Below are positions 16,601-24,700 of a stretch of DNA of 45,787 nucleotides, piece after piece. Origin of the DNA: an uncultured Bacteroides sp. (GTDB taxonomy: Bacteria > Bacteroidota > Bacteroidia > Bacteroidales > Bacteroidaceae); assembly GCA_946628545.1 (NCBI GenBank), contig CAMOWU010000015.1:1-45787 (forward strand). Reading direction: 5' to 3'. Within the stretch, counting starts at the first letter, position 1; each line of letters begins with the position of its first letter. The notes beneath the pieces are model-generated. The model did not search any database, was not told the DNA's origin, and worked only from the letters and a program-made list of their open reading frames with translations. The position numbers and the translations under genes were made by a program.

Positions 16601-18031
16601 CTCAAACGATGGGACATCTATTACAGCAACAACGAAACCTACACACGCATGTACCGGCTCGTGGGACAAGACAAGAGCCTGGAACAGACATGCAACAACC
16701 TGCAAATGGCCAACATCAACAAGCAAACCGTACTCGTGGTGCTTATCGCCATACTGGTGCTGGCTATGCTCCTCTTCTTCATGCTCTACTATAAGTTCTA
16801 TCTGCTCCACATCCTCAATATGGAACAGTACATCAGTTTCTCTAAGCACGTGCTGTCCACCGACTACAGCGGTGATGACGATGGACTCGACAAGAGTTTC
16901 GTCAACGACCTTTTCCGTGGTATCTCCGACGTGAAACTGATCGATGCCATGGCTCTTGTGGTCAACAGCGACAATGGAAAAGGCATGTTGACAGCCGTGA
17001 CGGGAAACAGCCATCACGCTACGGCACTCACCCAATACGCACAAATGGCCTACCAGCAATCGAAGGAAAGAGACCAGCAAGCCAACATCGTGGCATACCC
17101 CATGACCGTTAGCGGCGAAGAAGGTGAACAGACCATAGGAGGAATAGCACTGGCGCTGCATGGAGGCACACTCTCCGACGACGAGGAAATCATACTCCGG
17201 CTCATGGTGCAACTCACGTCCATCTATCTCAACAACTCGCTCATACAACTCAATGTACGCACCAACAACATCGAGCTCATGGAGGATGAGGAACGCCGCA
17301 CGGAACATGAGGAAAATATCGTTCACGTGCAGAACATGATCCTCGACAACTGCCTCTCGACCATCAAACACGAGACCATGTACTACCCCAACCGCATCAA
17401 GCAACTGCTTTCTTCACAGCAAGCAACCATACAAGGGGAAGAACTGTCGGCTGTCAACGAACTGGCCAGCTACTACAAGGACATCTACACCATTCTCAGC
17501 GCCAACGCGCTCAGGCAAGTATCTGGTAAAACCTTCCGACGGGCGGCATGGCCCATCAACATCTTCGCCGACTATGCCCGACGGTCGTTCGACAAGATGA
17601 AGGCGAAAAGAGGCAGCGACATCACTCTGGATATCGGCACTTTCACTACCGACGAGGTCTTTTGCGACAAAGACTTGATCGAATACTTGATCGACAACCT
17701 CCTGCTCCACGCTTTCGAGACGCCGCTGAGCGGACAACTGCGATTTGAGGCCCAACCAGAAGAACGCTTCATGGCTTTCCGCTTCACAGACTATCGACAG
17801 TCCTTCAGCCAAAAGGAACTCAACAACCTGTTCTATCCCGACAACATACGCTACGACAGCCGCACTGACCGACTGCTCTCCACACAACTCATCGTGTGCA
17901 AGCAAATCGTCAGGGAACATGATGAACACTCACCCTTCCGCGGATGCCGCATCTACGCCGAACCCATAGATGGAGGCGATGGCTACACTATCGTATTCTC
18001 CATACCCAGGAAAAAGAACAAAACGCCCTGA
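13613..18031 (+). CDS. Double-module membrane sensor histidine kinase (DUF5112/DUF5113-like)
   Basis: 1472 residues from ATG 13613, chosen because it gives a proper signal (MTSTVRLYQPLILIVS...LLTSC, Cys28). Module 1: periplasmic TPR-like region about 30-450, transmembrane helix 455-480, then a helical region and an intact HATPase domain with N-box NTLLDNAMKYTP (Asn735), DSGRGLS (Asp763) and GFGFGLM (Gly809). Module 2 starts with a hydrophobic, lipobox-like segment (MLLAFVVPLLCGC, 862-874), a short outer domain, a helix at 1039-1067, and a cytoplasmic part with an H-box-like KHETMYYP (His1253) and a degenerate HATPase lacking glycine boxes. Module 1 has no such histidine at the matching place. 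The response regulator gene follows. The match to DUF5112/5113 proteins is from memory. Confidence 0.8.
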   Translation: MTSTVRLYQPLILIVSTLLLLSMLLTSCGTGSNSSADSHDQIDDLNEQAYKSRYVSIEQTLHYAEKAQQQSTDYPDGLHEALCHKAFTLSMQADYAAAKNLYRRVCDESKNELLMLVADIGMMELCQRTSSNKEYYDYRNQAQRHLQRLESSQEDMNAHQLLLWNYAQSEYHFVSTIYDFYMNQRQEARQEMRYITDNTDCIRGDTAQIAKYCYLLGSGGLMDDDSDDDNDNTASTLSKEEDRNLMRCFSVSVNKGLTFFIASSLQSWADNLLYRPQRLEQKDILVLAEYVKADYNDTNQLPLMLARRSHDLFSNYGSPFNANAPLITISDYYINSGQYTLALDTLQTALNNINIHLSQHADSHNKTLTQTPLLTYDSIPATTSTEKQWIESRDPCVNPLWMSSVREYLSICYSGMGNKAAADYNRNVYLDILDATRQDMEIENRYDKLSNEKHTIDILLVSLLALLLLLVTLFVLFYRRQMRNKQQRKDKLMQLLDICRKMTAALPSDADDADDIRQAIDQAIDNDIRKLIPNLPQHFRLADMNDKNRPTTSIDQLRNYDRELIHVVSAFYDWLISNGEKVVTLNNRMQMTESRRFVHEKHVKENKCANIDKQACMSVVMGIMPYIDRMTNELSRLTTGNEDEAKRADRLRYLEELVDKINADNEILVHWIKMSQGTLNLNIETFSLQPLFEMFGKNKASFESRGIKLEVEPTDSNVKADRALTIFMVNTLLDNAMKYTPAGGTVRLTASTSDYAVEIAVSDSGRGLSADDIQLICGEKFYDASRIGMSQDNDHDSAESNRQLAQQKGFGFGLMNCKGIIEKYRKTNKLFAVCRFSVESELGKGSRFHFTLPKGVTRAAKMLLAFVVPLLCGCTGLTSPNNYSDTAIQQTNNPNPNRSIDSLRIDSASHLVRYHVDNVYYNNVDGYYEEALLSADSAIHDINVLHHLLYPTDTRKMLPRYEDETPAELEWYKENHDMAYNIILDLRNEMAIAALALKRWDIYYSNNETYTRMYRLVGQDKSLEQTCNNLQMANINKQTVLVVLIAILVLAMLLFFMLYYKFYLLHILNMEQYISFSKHVLSTDYSGDDDGLDKSFVNDLFRGISDVKLIDAMALVVNSDNGKGMLTAVTGNSHHATALTQYAQMAYQQSKERDQQANIVAYPMTVSGEEGEQTIGGIALALHGGTLSDDEEIILRLMVQLTSIYLNNSLIQLNVRTNNIELMEDEERRTEHEENIVHVQNMILDNCLSTIKHETMYYPNRIKQLLSSQQATIQGEELSAVNELASYYKDIYTILSANALRQVSGKTFRRAAWPINIFADYARRSFDKMKAKRGSDITLDIGTFTTDEVFCDKDLIEYLIDNLLLHAFETPLSGQLRFEAQPEERFMAFRFTDYRQSFSQKELNNLFYPDNIRYDSRTDRLLSTQLIVCKQIVREHDEHSPFRGCRIYAEPIDGGDGYTIVFSIPRKKNKTP

Positions 18032-18036
18032 TGTCA

Positions 18037-18360
18037 AGGCACCGCCCTGAAAGGCATCGCCTCAAAAGCACCGCCCTGAAATCACCGCCCTGAAAGGCAT
18101 CGCCCCAAAAGCATCGCCCTGAAAGCACCGCCCTGAAAGGGCAACATCTCTTAGCCCAGGGCAACACCCTGGGGATCAAGGCCCCCCAAAAAGCACCGCC
18201 CTGAAAGGGCAATATCTTTTAGCCCAGGGCAACGCCCTGGGAAACAGGACAAAAAAAACCACAATCATCGCCCTGAAAGGGCAAAATCCCTTAGCCCAGG
18301 GCAACACCCTGGGAATCAGGACCCTAAAAAACCACAATCATCGCCCTGAAAGGGCAACAT
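18037..18360. repeat. GCCCTGAAAGGGC / CCCAGGGCAAC repeat array
   Basis: Between the kinase and regulator genes lie about three full units with a roughly 70-bp period (GCCCTGAAAGGGC starts near 18129, 18198, 18269, 18343), preceded by a set of shorter broken units. Each unit holds two hairpins, GCCCT/AGGGC and CCCAGGG/CCCTGGG. A decayed version of the same family lies at 35892-35946. Such repeats are common in Bacteroidales; here they would put strong RNA structure between two genes that should be co-expressed. Confidence 0.85.
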
Positions 18361-18396
18361 CTTTCATAAGATAAAAACATAAATAGACAACAAGAT

Positions 18397-19116
18397 ATGG
18401 ACAAATTCAAAGTAATCATTGTAGAAGACGCCAAACTGGAACTCAAAGGCACAGAGGAGATTTTCCGCAACGACATACCCGAGGCGGAAATCGTGGGCAC
18501 TGCCATGACTGAAAACGAACTCTGGACACTGCTACGAAAGGAAGAGCACCCCGACCTCATCTTGCTCGACCTCGGTCTGGGAGGCTCCACCACCGTGGGG
18601 GTGGATATATGTGCCACACTGCGAAAGAAATACCCCGATATCCATGTGCTCATCTTCACGGGAGAGATCCTCAACGAAAGCCTGTGGGTCGATGCCCTTG
18701 ACGCTGGCGCCGACGGCATCATCCTCAAAAGCGGTGAACTACTCACACGCGGAGACGTGATGAGCGTCATGGCTGGCAAACGAATGGTCTTCAACCAACC
18801 CATCCTGGAGAAGATTCTTTATCGCTTCAAACAGTCGGTTTACAATGAGAACCGCCACCAGGAAGTGATGCTCGACTACGATATCGATGAATACGATGAA
18901 CGACTGCTCCGTCATCTCGCACTGGGCTACACCAAGGAGATGATCGCCAACCTCAGAAGCATGCCCTTCGGAGTGAAATCGCTCGAGAAACGACAGAACG
19001 ACCTCATCAGCCGACTTTTTGGTGGAGAGAAATCGGTCAATGCCACCAGACTGGTCACCAAGGCCCTCGAACTGCGCATCCTCGACATCGACAATCTCGA
19101 ACCCGACGATGCATAA
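18397..19116 (+). CDS. Two-component response regulator
   Basis: 239 residues. The receiver domain has the acidic pair Glu10-Asp11, phospho-acceptor Asp58 (LILLDLGLGG), Thr near 94 (LIFTGE) and Lys in GIILKSGE. The C-terminal region from about 165 (ERLLRHLALGYTKEMIANL...SLEKRQNDLISRLFG...ATRLVTKALEL) has the spacing of a divergent LuxR-type helix-turn-helix; in Bacteroidales this tail is listed as DUF5932. It is the likely partner of the large kinase upstream, from which it is separated by a 365-bp repeat array, so it may have its own promoter (AT-rich stretch 18361-18396). Targets are unknown; the next gene is an AbgT-like membrane protein. Confidence 0.88.
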   Translation: MDKFKVIIVEDAKLELKGTEEIFRNDIPEAEIVGTAMTENELWTLLRKEEHPDLILLDLGLGGSTTVGVDICATLRKKYPDIHVLIFTGEILNESLWVDALDAGADGIILKSGELLTRGDVMSVMAGKRMVFNQPILEKILYRFKQSVYNENRHQEVMLDYDIDEYDERLLRHLALGYTKEMIANLRSMPFGVKSLEKRQNDLISRLFGGEKSVNATRLVTKALELRILDIDNLEPDDA

Positions 19117-19145
19117 TTCAAAAAAAAATCGAAATCCCGCTCTAA

Positions 19146-19241
19146 CGATTAATCGATTAAACGTTTTTTCGATTATTCGATTATTCGATTATTCGATTAT
19201 TCGATTTTTCGATTAAACGATTAAACGATTTTTCGATTAAA
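19146..19241. repeat. Octamer tandem array (CGATTWWW)
   Basis: Twelve 8-bp units in a row, all CGATT plus three A/T except one CGTTTTTT, for example four CGATTATT and three CGATTAAA. It fills the gap between the response regulator and the next gene. An 8-bp period would change the frame if copy number varied, so it can only be tolerated outside genes. Confidence 0.85.
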
Positions 19242-19272
19242 CGAAATCCAGAAATCCCATAAAAAAGCCAAT

Positions 19273-19986
19273 ATGCGCCTCCGCAACCTGCTGACATATA
19301 TACCCTTGGGATGCATCGTCTGCATCGTGCTGCTCGCCCTATTCACTTGGACGGCAAGCGTGTATGGCATGGACGTGGTCAATCTCCTGAGCGCCGATGG
19401 CATACGCTGGATGTTTGCCAATGTGATGAACAACATCGCCCTGCCGCCCTTAGCCATGATCCTTCTGTGCCTGATGGCGCTCAGCGCGGTCGAGGGCTCT
19501 GGACTATTGGATGCCATTCGGGGACGCACCAACGCCAAGCAGAAAAACGCATTGGTCATCACACTCGTGGTCCTGATCATCTTCGCTGTGGCCATCGCGT
19601 GCATGACACTCCTGCCCAGCGCGCTGCTGCTCAACCCGCTCGGCACACTGAGCCAGTCGCCCTTCACGCGAGGACTGCCAGCCGTGACATTCATCATGAT
19701 CATCATCTGCGCCGACATCTACGGCTACACCTCGGGCAGATTGCTGACCATAGCCGACGTGGTGAAAGCCGACACACAACTCATCGCCGACATCGCCAGC
19801 TATTTTCTCTCCTTCATCATCATCGCTCAGATGGTGGCATGCTTCGACTATTCCGAAGTGTTTCAACTCTTCCCTGATGGTGACACATGGTTTCAAGTGT
19901 TCAAGCATGTTGTGTATCTCTTTCCTCTGCTCCTCCACCTCATCCATCACTACGTAGGGACGCGACGTGTCGCGTCCGCAACATAA
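19273..19986 (+). CDS. Half-length AbgT-like membrane protein
   Basis: 237 residues with about six hydrophobic segments. The segment VVNLLSADGIRWMFANVMNNIALPPLAMILLCLMALSAVEGSGLL matches the N-terminal scaffold motif of AbgT transporters (p-aminobenzoyl-glutamate family, about 500 residues). The region ADVVKADTQLIADIASYFLSFIIIAQMVACFDYSEV resembles the later 'AqFiayFn' helix of the same family. The middle half is missing, giving a compact protein with family ends. The reading frame is intact. The last residues (YVGTRRVASAT) are encoded by a palindromic repeat. Function uncertain; it may be a stable shortened family or a decayed transporter. Confidence 0.6.
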   Translation: MRLRNLLTYIPLGCIVCIVLLALFTWTASVYGMDVVNLLSADGIRWMFANVMNNIALPPLAMILLCLMALSAVEGSGLLDAIRGRTNAKQKNALVITLVVLIIFAVAIACMTLLPSALLLNPLGTLSQSPFTRGLPAVTFIMIIICADIYGYTSGRLLTIADVVKADTQLIADIASYFLSFIIIAQMVACFDYSEVFQLFPDGDTWFQVFKHVVYLFPLLLHLIHHYVGTRRVASAT

Positions 19987-20018
19987 AAAGTAGAGCCCCG
20001 ACGTGTCGCGTCCGCAAC
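19955..20018. repeat. GGACGCGAC palindromic repeat overlapping a gene end
   Basis: GGACGCGAC (19958-19966) pairs with GTCGCGTCC (19969-19977) around a 2-nt centre, followed by a half copy (GACGTGTCGCGTCC) near 20000. The full copy lies inside the end of the AbgT-like gene and provides its last codons and stop. Other copies: 35868-35887 (decayed) and 36281-36300 (reverse orientation). Confidence 0.8.
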
Positions 20019-20063
20019 AACGTCATGTCTGCGTTCGCAACAAAGGCCATGTCCACATCCACT

Positions 20064-21692
20064 TTATCTGACGTATATCTTCTTGCCGTCTTTGATGTAG
20101 ATACCTGCCGAGGTGACGCGATCCACCCTCTGTCCTGCCAAGTTGTAGATCAAAGACTTGCCTGACGACATACGGATATCACCGATGGCACTGGGATCGC
20201 TTGTATAACTGAGCGACAAGGGTGCATCGGAACTGCCTACACAGGCATCGGTGGCGAAAGTCACAGTCTGGGATGGCTGGAGCGCATATTCCTTGTCATA
20301 GTTGTAATCATAGATTTTGAAGGAGACAGCCTTTCCTGCAAATGAACTGTTGGCGCGTATTCTCATGATACCATAACGGTCAGCAGCATGGGAGAAAGTG
20401 GCGAAGCCCACACATTCGCTACCCGCGAACGCACCGATGGCCAGCGAGGAATAATCCACCACAGGCTGACCATCGCTGACCACGGCCACGAAAGCCGTCA
20501 TATCGTTCTCATACATCCTCACATCAGTGGTCCAAGGCGCACGGGTCGTCTCCAGCACGCCGCCACTGACTGTTTCCTCTCCTTTCACATTGTAGGCGTA
20601 AGCCTCTTTTCCCAAGGCGGTGATGCTGAGTGCGCCACCCGTCTGCGTATAGTCGGCATCCACACTCATACCCATACATTTGCTCACATCCTCACCGCCA
20701 TCAGCTTGGCTGACGAAGTTGCCACCCGTCACCTGAATGTCGGTTTCGCCGCCAGTGATGCTGACGTATCCACCCTCACGCACCAATGCGTCTGATTCGT
20801 CCTGACGCTTGCCTTTGATGCCTTTGGATCCATCGCCAGAAACAGAGATGTCAAGTCGGCCTCCTTCAATACTTGTGGCATAGTGGGAGCGCAATGCCTC
20901 GCTGTCCTTGCCCGTGACGGATATGCTGACCACACCGTCTATCACGGTGATACAACTGTCGGCCTTCAGTCCTGTGGCATCATCGCCACTTACATTCACA
21001 CTCAAGGCACCGCCTTCGATGCGTATGCAACCGTAGTCGTCGCAATCTACTCCGTCGCTGCCTACATGGGTGATGTTCACTACCCCACCCTTCATCAGGA
21101 AGAAATTGTGCTCAGCGCTGGGCTGTCCCTTGCCACAATGAATACCATCGCTCACCGCTCCAAGAATATGGATGGCACCCGTGGATTTCTTCAACTCGAT
21201 ATACTCTTTAGCGGCTATGGCGTGCTTGGCCTTGCCCGTCACGTAGAGCGTTCCCTTGCCTTCAAATTCGGGATGGCCCTTGAAGTAGAACGCTCCTTTC
21301 TGACTGCCAATCTGGGAGTCGGTAAGACGGTTGACTGTGCCTTCCACCAATTCCACGGCGATTCGTTTGCCACATTCCACATCGATGGCTGCACCGCCAT
21401 GCTGGTTGGTCAATTCCACGCCTGCCAACTGAAGGGTCAGTTTGTAACTGCCGTTGATGACGAGCGATCCGTCGGTGGCTTTTCCGCTCACCTGATAGGT
21501 GTATTCGGTGTCCTTGGTGTCGGAATTGACCACCACATTGGCACCGTTGACGGTATAGGTCACGTCATTGATGTCGGCGGGAACAGTGACCTTGGCCGAC
21601 GTGGTGTTGTATTGTATGCGTATGGGGGTCTGACTCTGCGCGTGTGCTGCCGACAGCATGAGCGCGGCAATCATGATGGCTTGTCTTTTCAT
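20064..21692 (-). CDS. Secreted carbohydrate-binding beta-helix protein (Cthe_2159/DUF4353-like)
   Basis: 542 residues with signal peptide (MKRQAIMIAALMLSAAHAQS). The body, about 60-400, is a series of short GG- and D-rich turns (SDGIHCGKG, GSDGVDCDDYG, GDDATGLKADS, GDGSKGIKGK), the pattern of right-handed beta-helix polysaccharide-binding proteins of the Cthe_2159 type, which use Asp clusters for calcium. The end (SLIYNLAGQRV...GIYIKDGKKIYVR) is a type IX-type C-terminal tail. It lies 17 nt after the CotH-domain gene on the same strand, so both are probably one operon of surface proteins. The ligand cannot be named from sequence. Confidence 0.8.
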   Translation of the reverse strand: MKRQAIMIAALMLSAAHAQSQTPIRIQYNTTSAKVTVPADINDVTYTVNGANVVVNSDTKDTEYTYQVSGKATDGSLVINGSYKLTLQLAGVELTNQHGGAAIDVECGKRIAVELVEGTVNRLTDSQIGSQKGAFYFKGHPEFEGKGTLYVTGKAKHAIAAKEYIELKKSTGAIHILGAVSDGIHCGKGQPSAEHNFFLMKGGVVNITHVGSDGVDCDDYGCIRIEGGALSVNVSGDDATGLKADSCITVIDGVVSISVTGKDSEALRSHYATSIEGGRLDISVSGDGSKGIKGKRQDESDALVREGGYVSITGGETDIQVTGGNFVSQADGGEDVSKCMGMSVDADYTQTGGALSITALGKEAYAYNVKGEETVSGGVLETTRAPWTTDVRMYENDMTAFVAVVSDGQPVVDYSSLAIGAFAGSECVGFATFSHAADRYGIMRIRANSSFAGKAVSFKIYDYNYDKEYALQPSQTVTFATDACVGSSDAPLSLSYTSDPSAIGDIRMSSGKSLIYNLAGQRVDRVTSAGIYIKDGKKIYVR

Positions 21693-21709
21693 ATCTTCAT
21701 CAATGTGTT

Positions 21710-24700
21710 TTAATGAACAAAAAACTTGCGGAACGAACCGTCCTTATACTTCGCGATATATACACCAGGAGCGAGTTGGGCACCAATGCTGCCCACACGC
21801 AGTCCGCTCAGGTTGTAGTAACCTTCGACAGCGACGTGGGGTGCATGGTTGGACAGCACCTGGGCGATATCGGTGGCTTCCTCACTACCGAGATGCAAGA
21901 GCAGAGGGGCATTGGGCGCACCGATTACGTCGGTGGCGAAGGTTTGGCTTTCGCTGACGGGATAGACGACTCCTTCCCACTCATCGTAAGCCATGAACTG
22001 AAGGGTCTCGCCGCCAAGGCCATAGGAGGTCAGATAGACCATACTATCAGCCCAGACACCTGTTCCCCGACATTCACCGTCGGCATAAGCCAACAGGGTG
22101 TAGCGTTCTGCTTCCACTGCCTCTCCATCTTCTTTCAGAAGTCTGGCCACCAGACCCATGACTTCTGGATAAGCGTGTTTGTCAACGCCATAACGGTTGG
22201 CGCTCTGGCGTCTCGCCACTGCGGCGGTGCTGGTATTCACCTTGACTTTCGGACTGTTGAAGACAAGGACCTTGGCCTGCTGCGTATAGAGCATGTATCC
22301 CTTGCCTGTCTCGAGGGTGGAAAGTGTGCCTTTCCAAGTGCCTCCTGTGTAGGTGGCGAATCCACTCTGACCCAGCAATTTGTCGCCTTCGTCTGCCAAG
22401 TAGCCAGCAAGGGCGGCAGTAAGGGTCTGCGCACCGTCGGCGGTGTAGCCTATCCAGTTCCAACCGGGCAGCAGGGCGATGGGCATGCTGCTGTCGCAGA
22501 ACTGCTTGTCGCTGCTGAAGGTGGCACTTTCTTTCATTTCCACTTTGTACAGACGACCCGCCTCCAAGCTTTTGAGATTGCCTGTCAACTTATCGTTCAC
22601 TCGGTAGGCCTCGCGTGTCTGGGCCACAACGCGCTGGGTGCTTTGTGGCAGCAGTTCGGGAGAGAAAGGTGTGTAGAGGCAATGTGAGGTCCAGTTCCAT
22701 CCCTTGGCCAACTGCAGTGTGAACCTGCCGGACAGGATGGACATGAGGCTTTCGTCTTGACCCGTCTGCTGGTCGCCTTTCATCAAGGTGTTGGCACGCT
22801 CGATGGTGGGACGGCTCATCCTGTAGAAGGTGCTGCCTCCGTCTGGGAAGCGTCCCACGGTCTCGTCGCCTCGATGGGCATCGTAGGTCAGTCCGTCGAT
22901 GAAGGATGTCATGTCGGGATGTGCCTTGAAATAGTGGGCGTTGTTGGCCACAAAATCATCACTGCTCGTCACGATGACTTGCTGGCCATCGCTGTTGGCG
23001 AGTTTGAAGTTGGCGTGCAGTTGCTGGCCGTTGCCAACGGTGAGGGCATCTGCCCAGACTATGAGGTGTCCGCCTGCGGGTATGATGGTGTTGCTCAGGT
23101 CGGAGGGTTTGCTGATCTGGTATTTCAGGGGCTGGTCGATGTCGTCGCTCACAAACAGTCCTGCGGCATCGAGCGGGGTGTCGGTATTGTTGTACAATTC
23201 TATCCAGTCGCTCCTCTTCCAGGTCTCTGAGGCAAAGACGGTGTTGCCGGCACTCACCTCGTTGACCTTGACGGGCATGGCCAACTCACTGATCCGTTTG
23301 ATATCGTTGTCCATCTCTTCATAGATGGCTGTGATCTCCAACGACTCGTTCTTGGCCTCGCTCTCGCTCAGCACCGCAAGGTCGAGTGCCTCTTTCTTGC
23401 TGAGCCACTCCCCGTCGGCTGTCTGCCAGCCTTTGAAGGTGAATCCTTCCGGTGCTGTGGCTCTTAGGATGGCGGGGGCGAAGAGTGTGCCATTGAATTT
23501 CTGGGTGGGCACAGGGATGTCGTTGACTTGCAATTGAGCCGCTTCGATATTGGCAGAGAGTTTCACCTTATAATATGTAGTATTGCTGAGCTGGGAATAT
23601 CTCCAGTTGGTCAGCGCGGTGATCATGGTCTCCTGTCGGTCGGTGCTGAGCACCCGTTTCATATAGTCGGCTGTGGGGGAAGTCGATAGTCCTTCGAGTG
23701 CGAGTGCAGGATTCATCTCGTCGGATATGCGGTCGATGATGCGGTGGCATCGCTCGGGTTCCATCACACTGCCGCCGAAGAGGCAGAAACTGTCGATGAA
23801 GAGCTTGCGGAAGGTCTCGTTGCGGAGCATGTTGCGGAAGAGCACGGTGATGGCTGCCCCGTTGCTCGAGATGCGGTTAAAAGAGCCGATATCGTAGCGC
23901 AGGGCTTGGTCAACGTCGAAGAAGACGATGTGGAACTTGCCATCATTGCCCTTGAATCCTTTGCAGTTGTTGCCGGGCCAGTCGTCACCGCCAAGGTAGA
24001 TCTGGGCGGCCATGTAGTTGGCGAACTCGTTGACATCCACGATATCGCAGATCTGCTGATAGACGTCATCGTCTTCGGCTGAGGAAGAGAGATTGTACCA
24101 GTCCCAGTAGGCGGCGTCGGTTCCTGCCTTCACACTGGGGTATGTGCCGCCGTTGAATTCCATGGCATCCATCTCGTCGGTGTCGATACCGTAGTCGGCC
24201 AGTCCATAGTGCTTGTTGCTGGGCTCGCGCAGGTTCTGCATGCCGTAGTACTGACCGTTGATATAGCAGTGGACGGGTTGGTAGTCGAGGCAGTCGAGGT
24301 AGAATCCGCTGGTGATGATGATATTGTGGAGGGCGGCGTCCTTGATACGGCAACTGACGTCGTTGCCGCCGTTGCGCACTTGCAGCACCTTGTGCTTCAG
24401 ATAGGGTTTGTTGTCGGTGAAGAAGGGGTACTCCAGGTAGTTGCGGCCCTCGTATTGCTTCTGGGCTTTGACCTTGAAGTTGTAGGGCACCCACGAACGG
24501 CTCCAGCCTCCGAAGCGGGCGATGTTCACATCTTGCTGGAAGAGGGATTTGCCGTCTTTGTCGAGCAGTTGCATGTTGGCGGAGCGGTCCCAGTCCATGT
24601 TCCAGTTGCAGTGATATTCGACTCCCGCACCACTCTTTCCGCCTGTTCCGGTGACGAAGATGCCTTGCTCGTCGGAATAGATGTCGTTGGGATCGGCTGT

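Noticed and set aside
16421..17404. Long minus-strand open frame within the kinase gene
   Set aside because: Valine- and histidine-rich shadow translation caused by GAC/AAC codon use on the plus strand.
18037..18360. CRISPR array at the GCCCTGAAAGGGC repeats
   Set aside because: Inter-repeat sequences are themselves repeated and the units decay; it is a palindromic repeat array.
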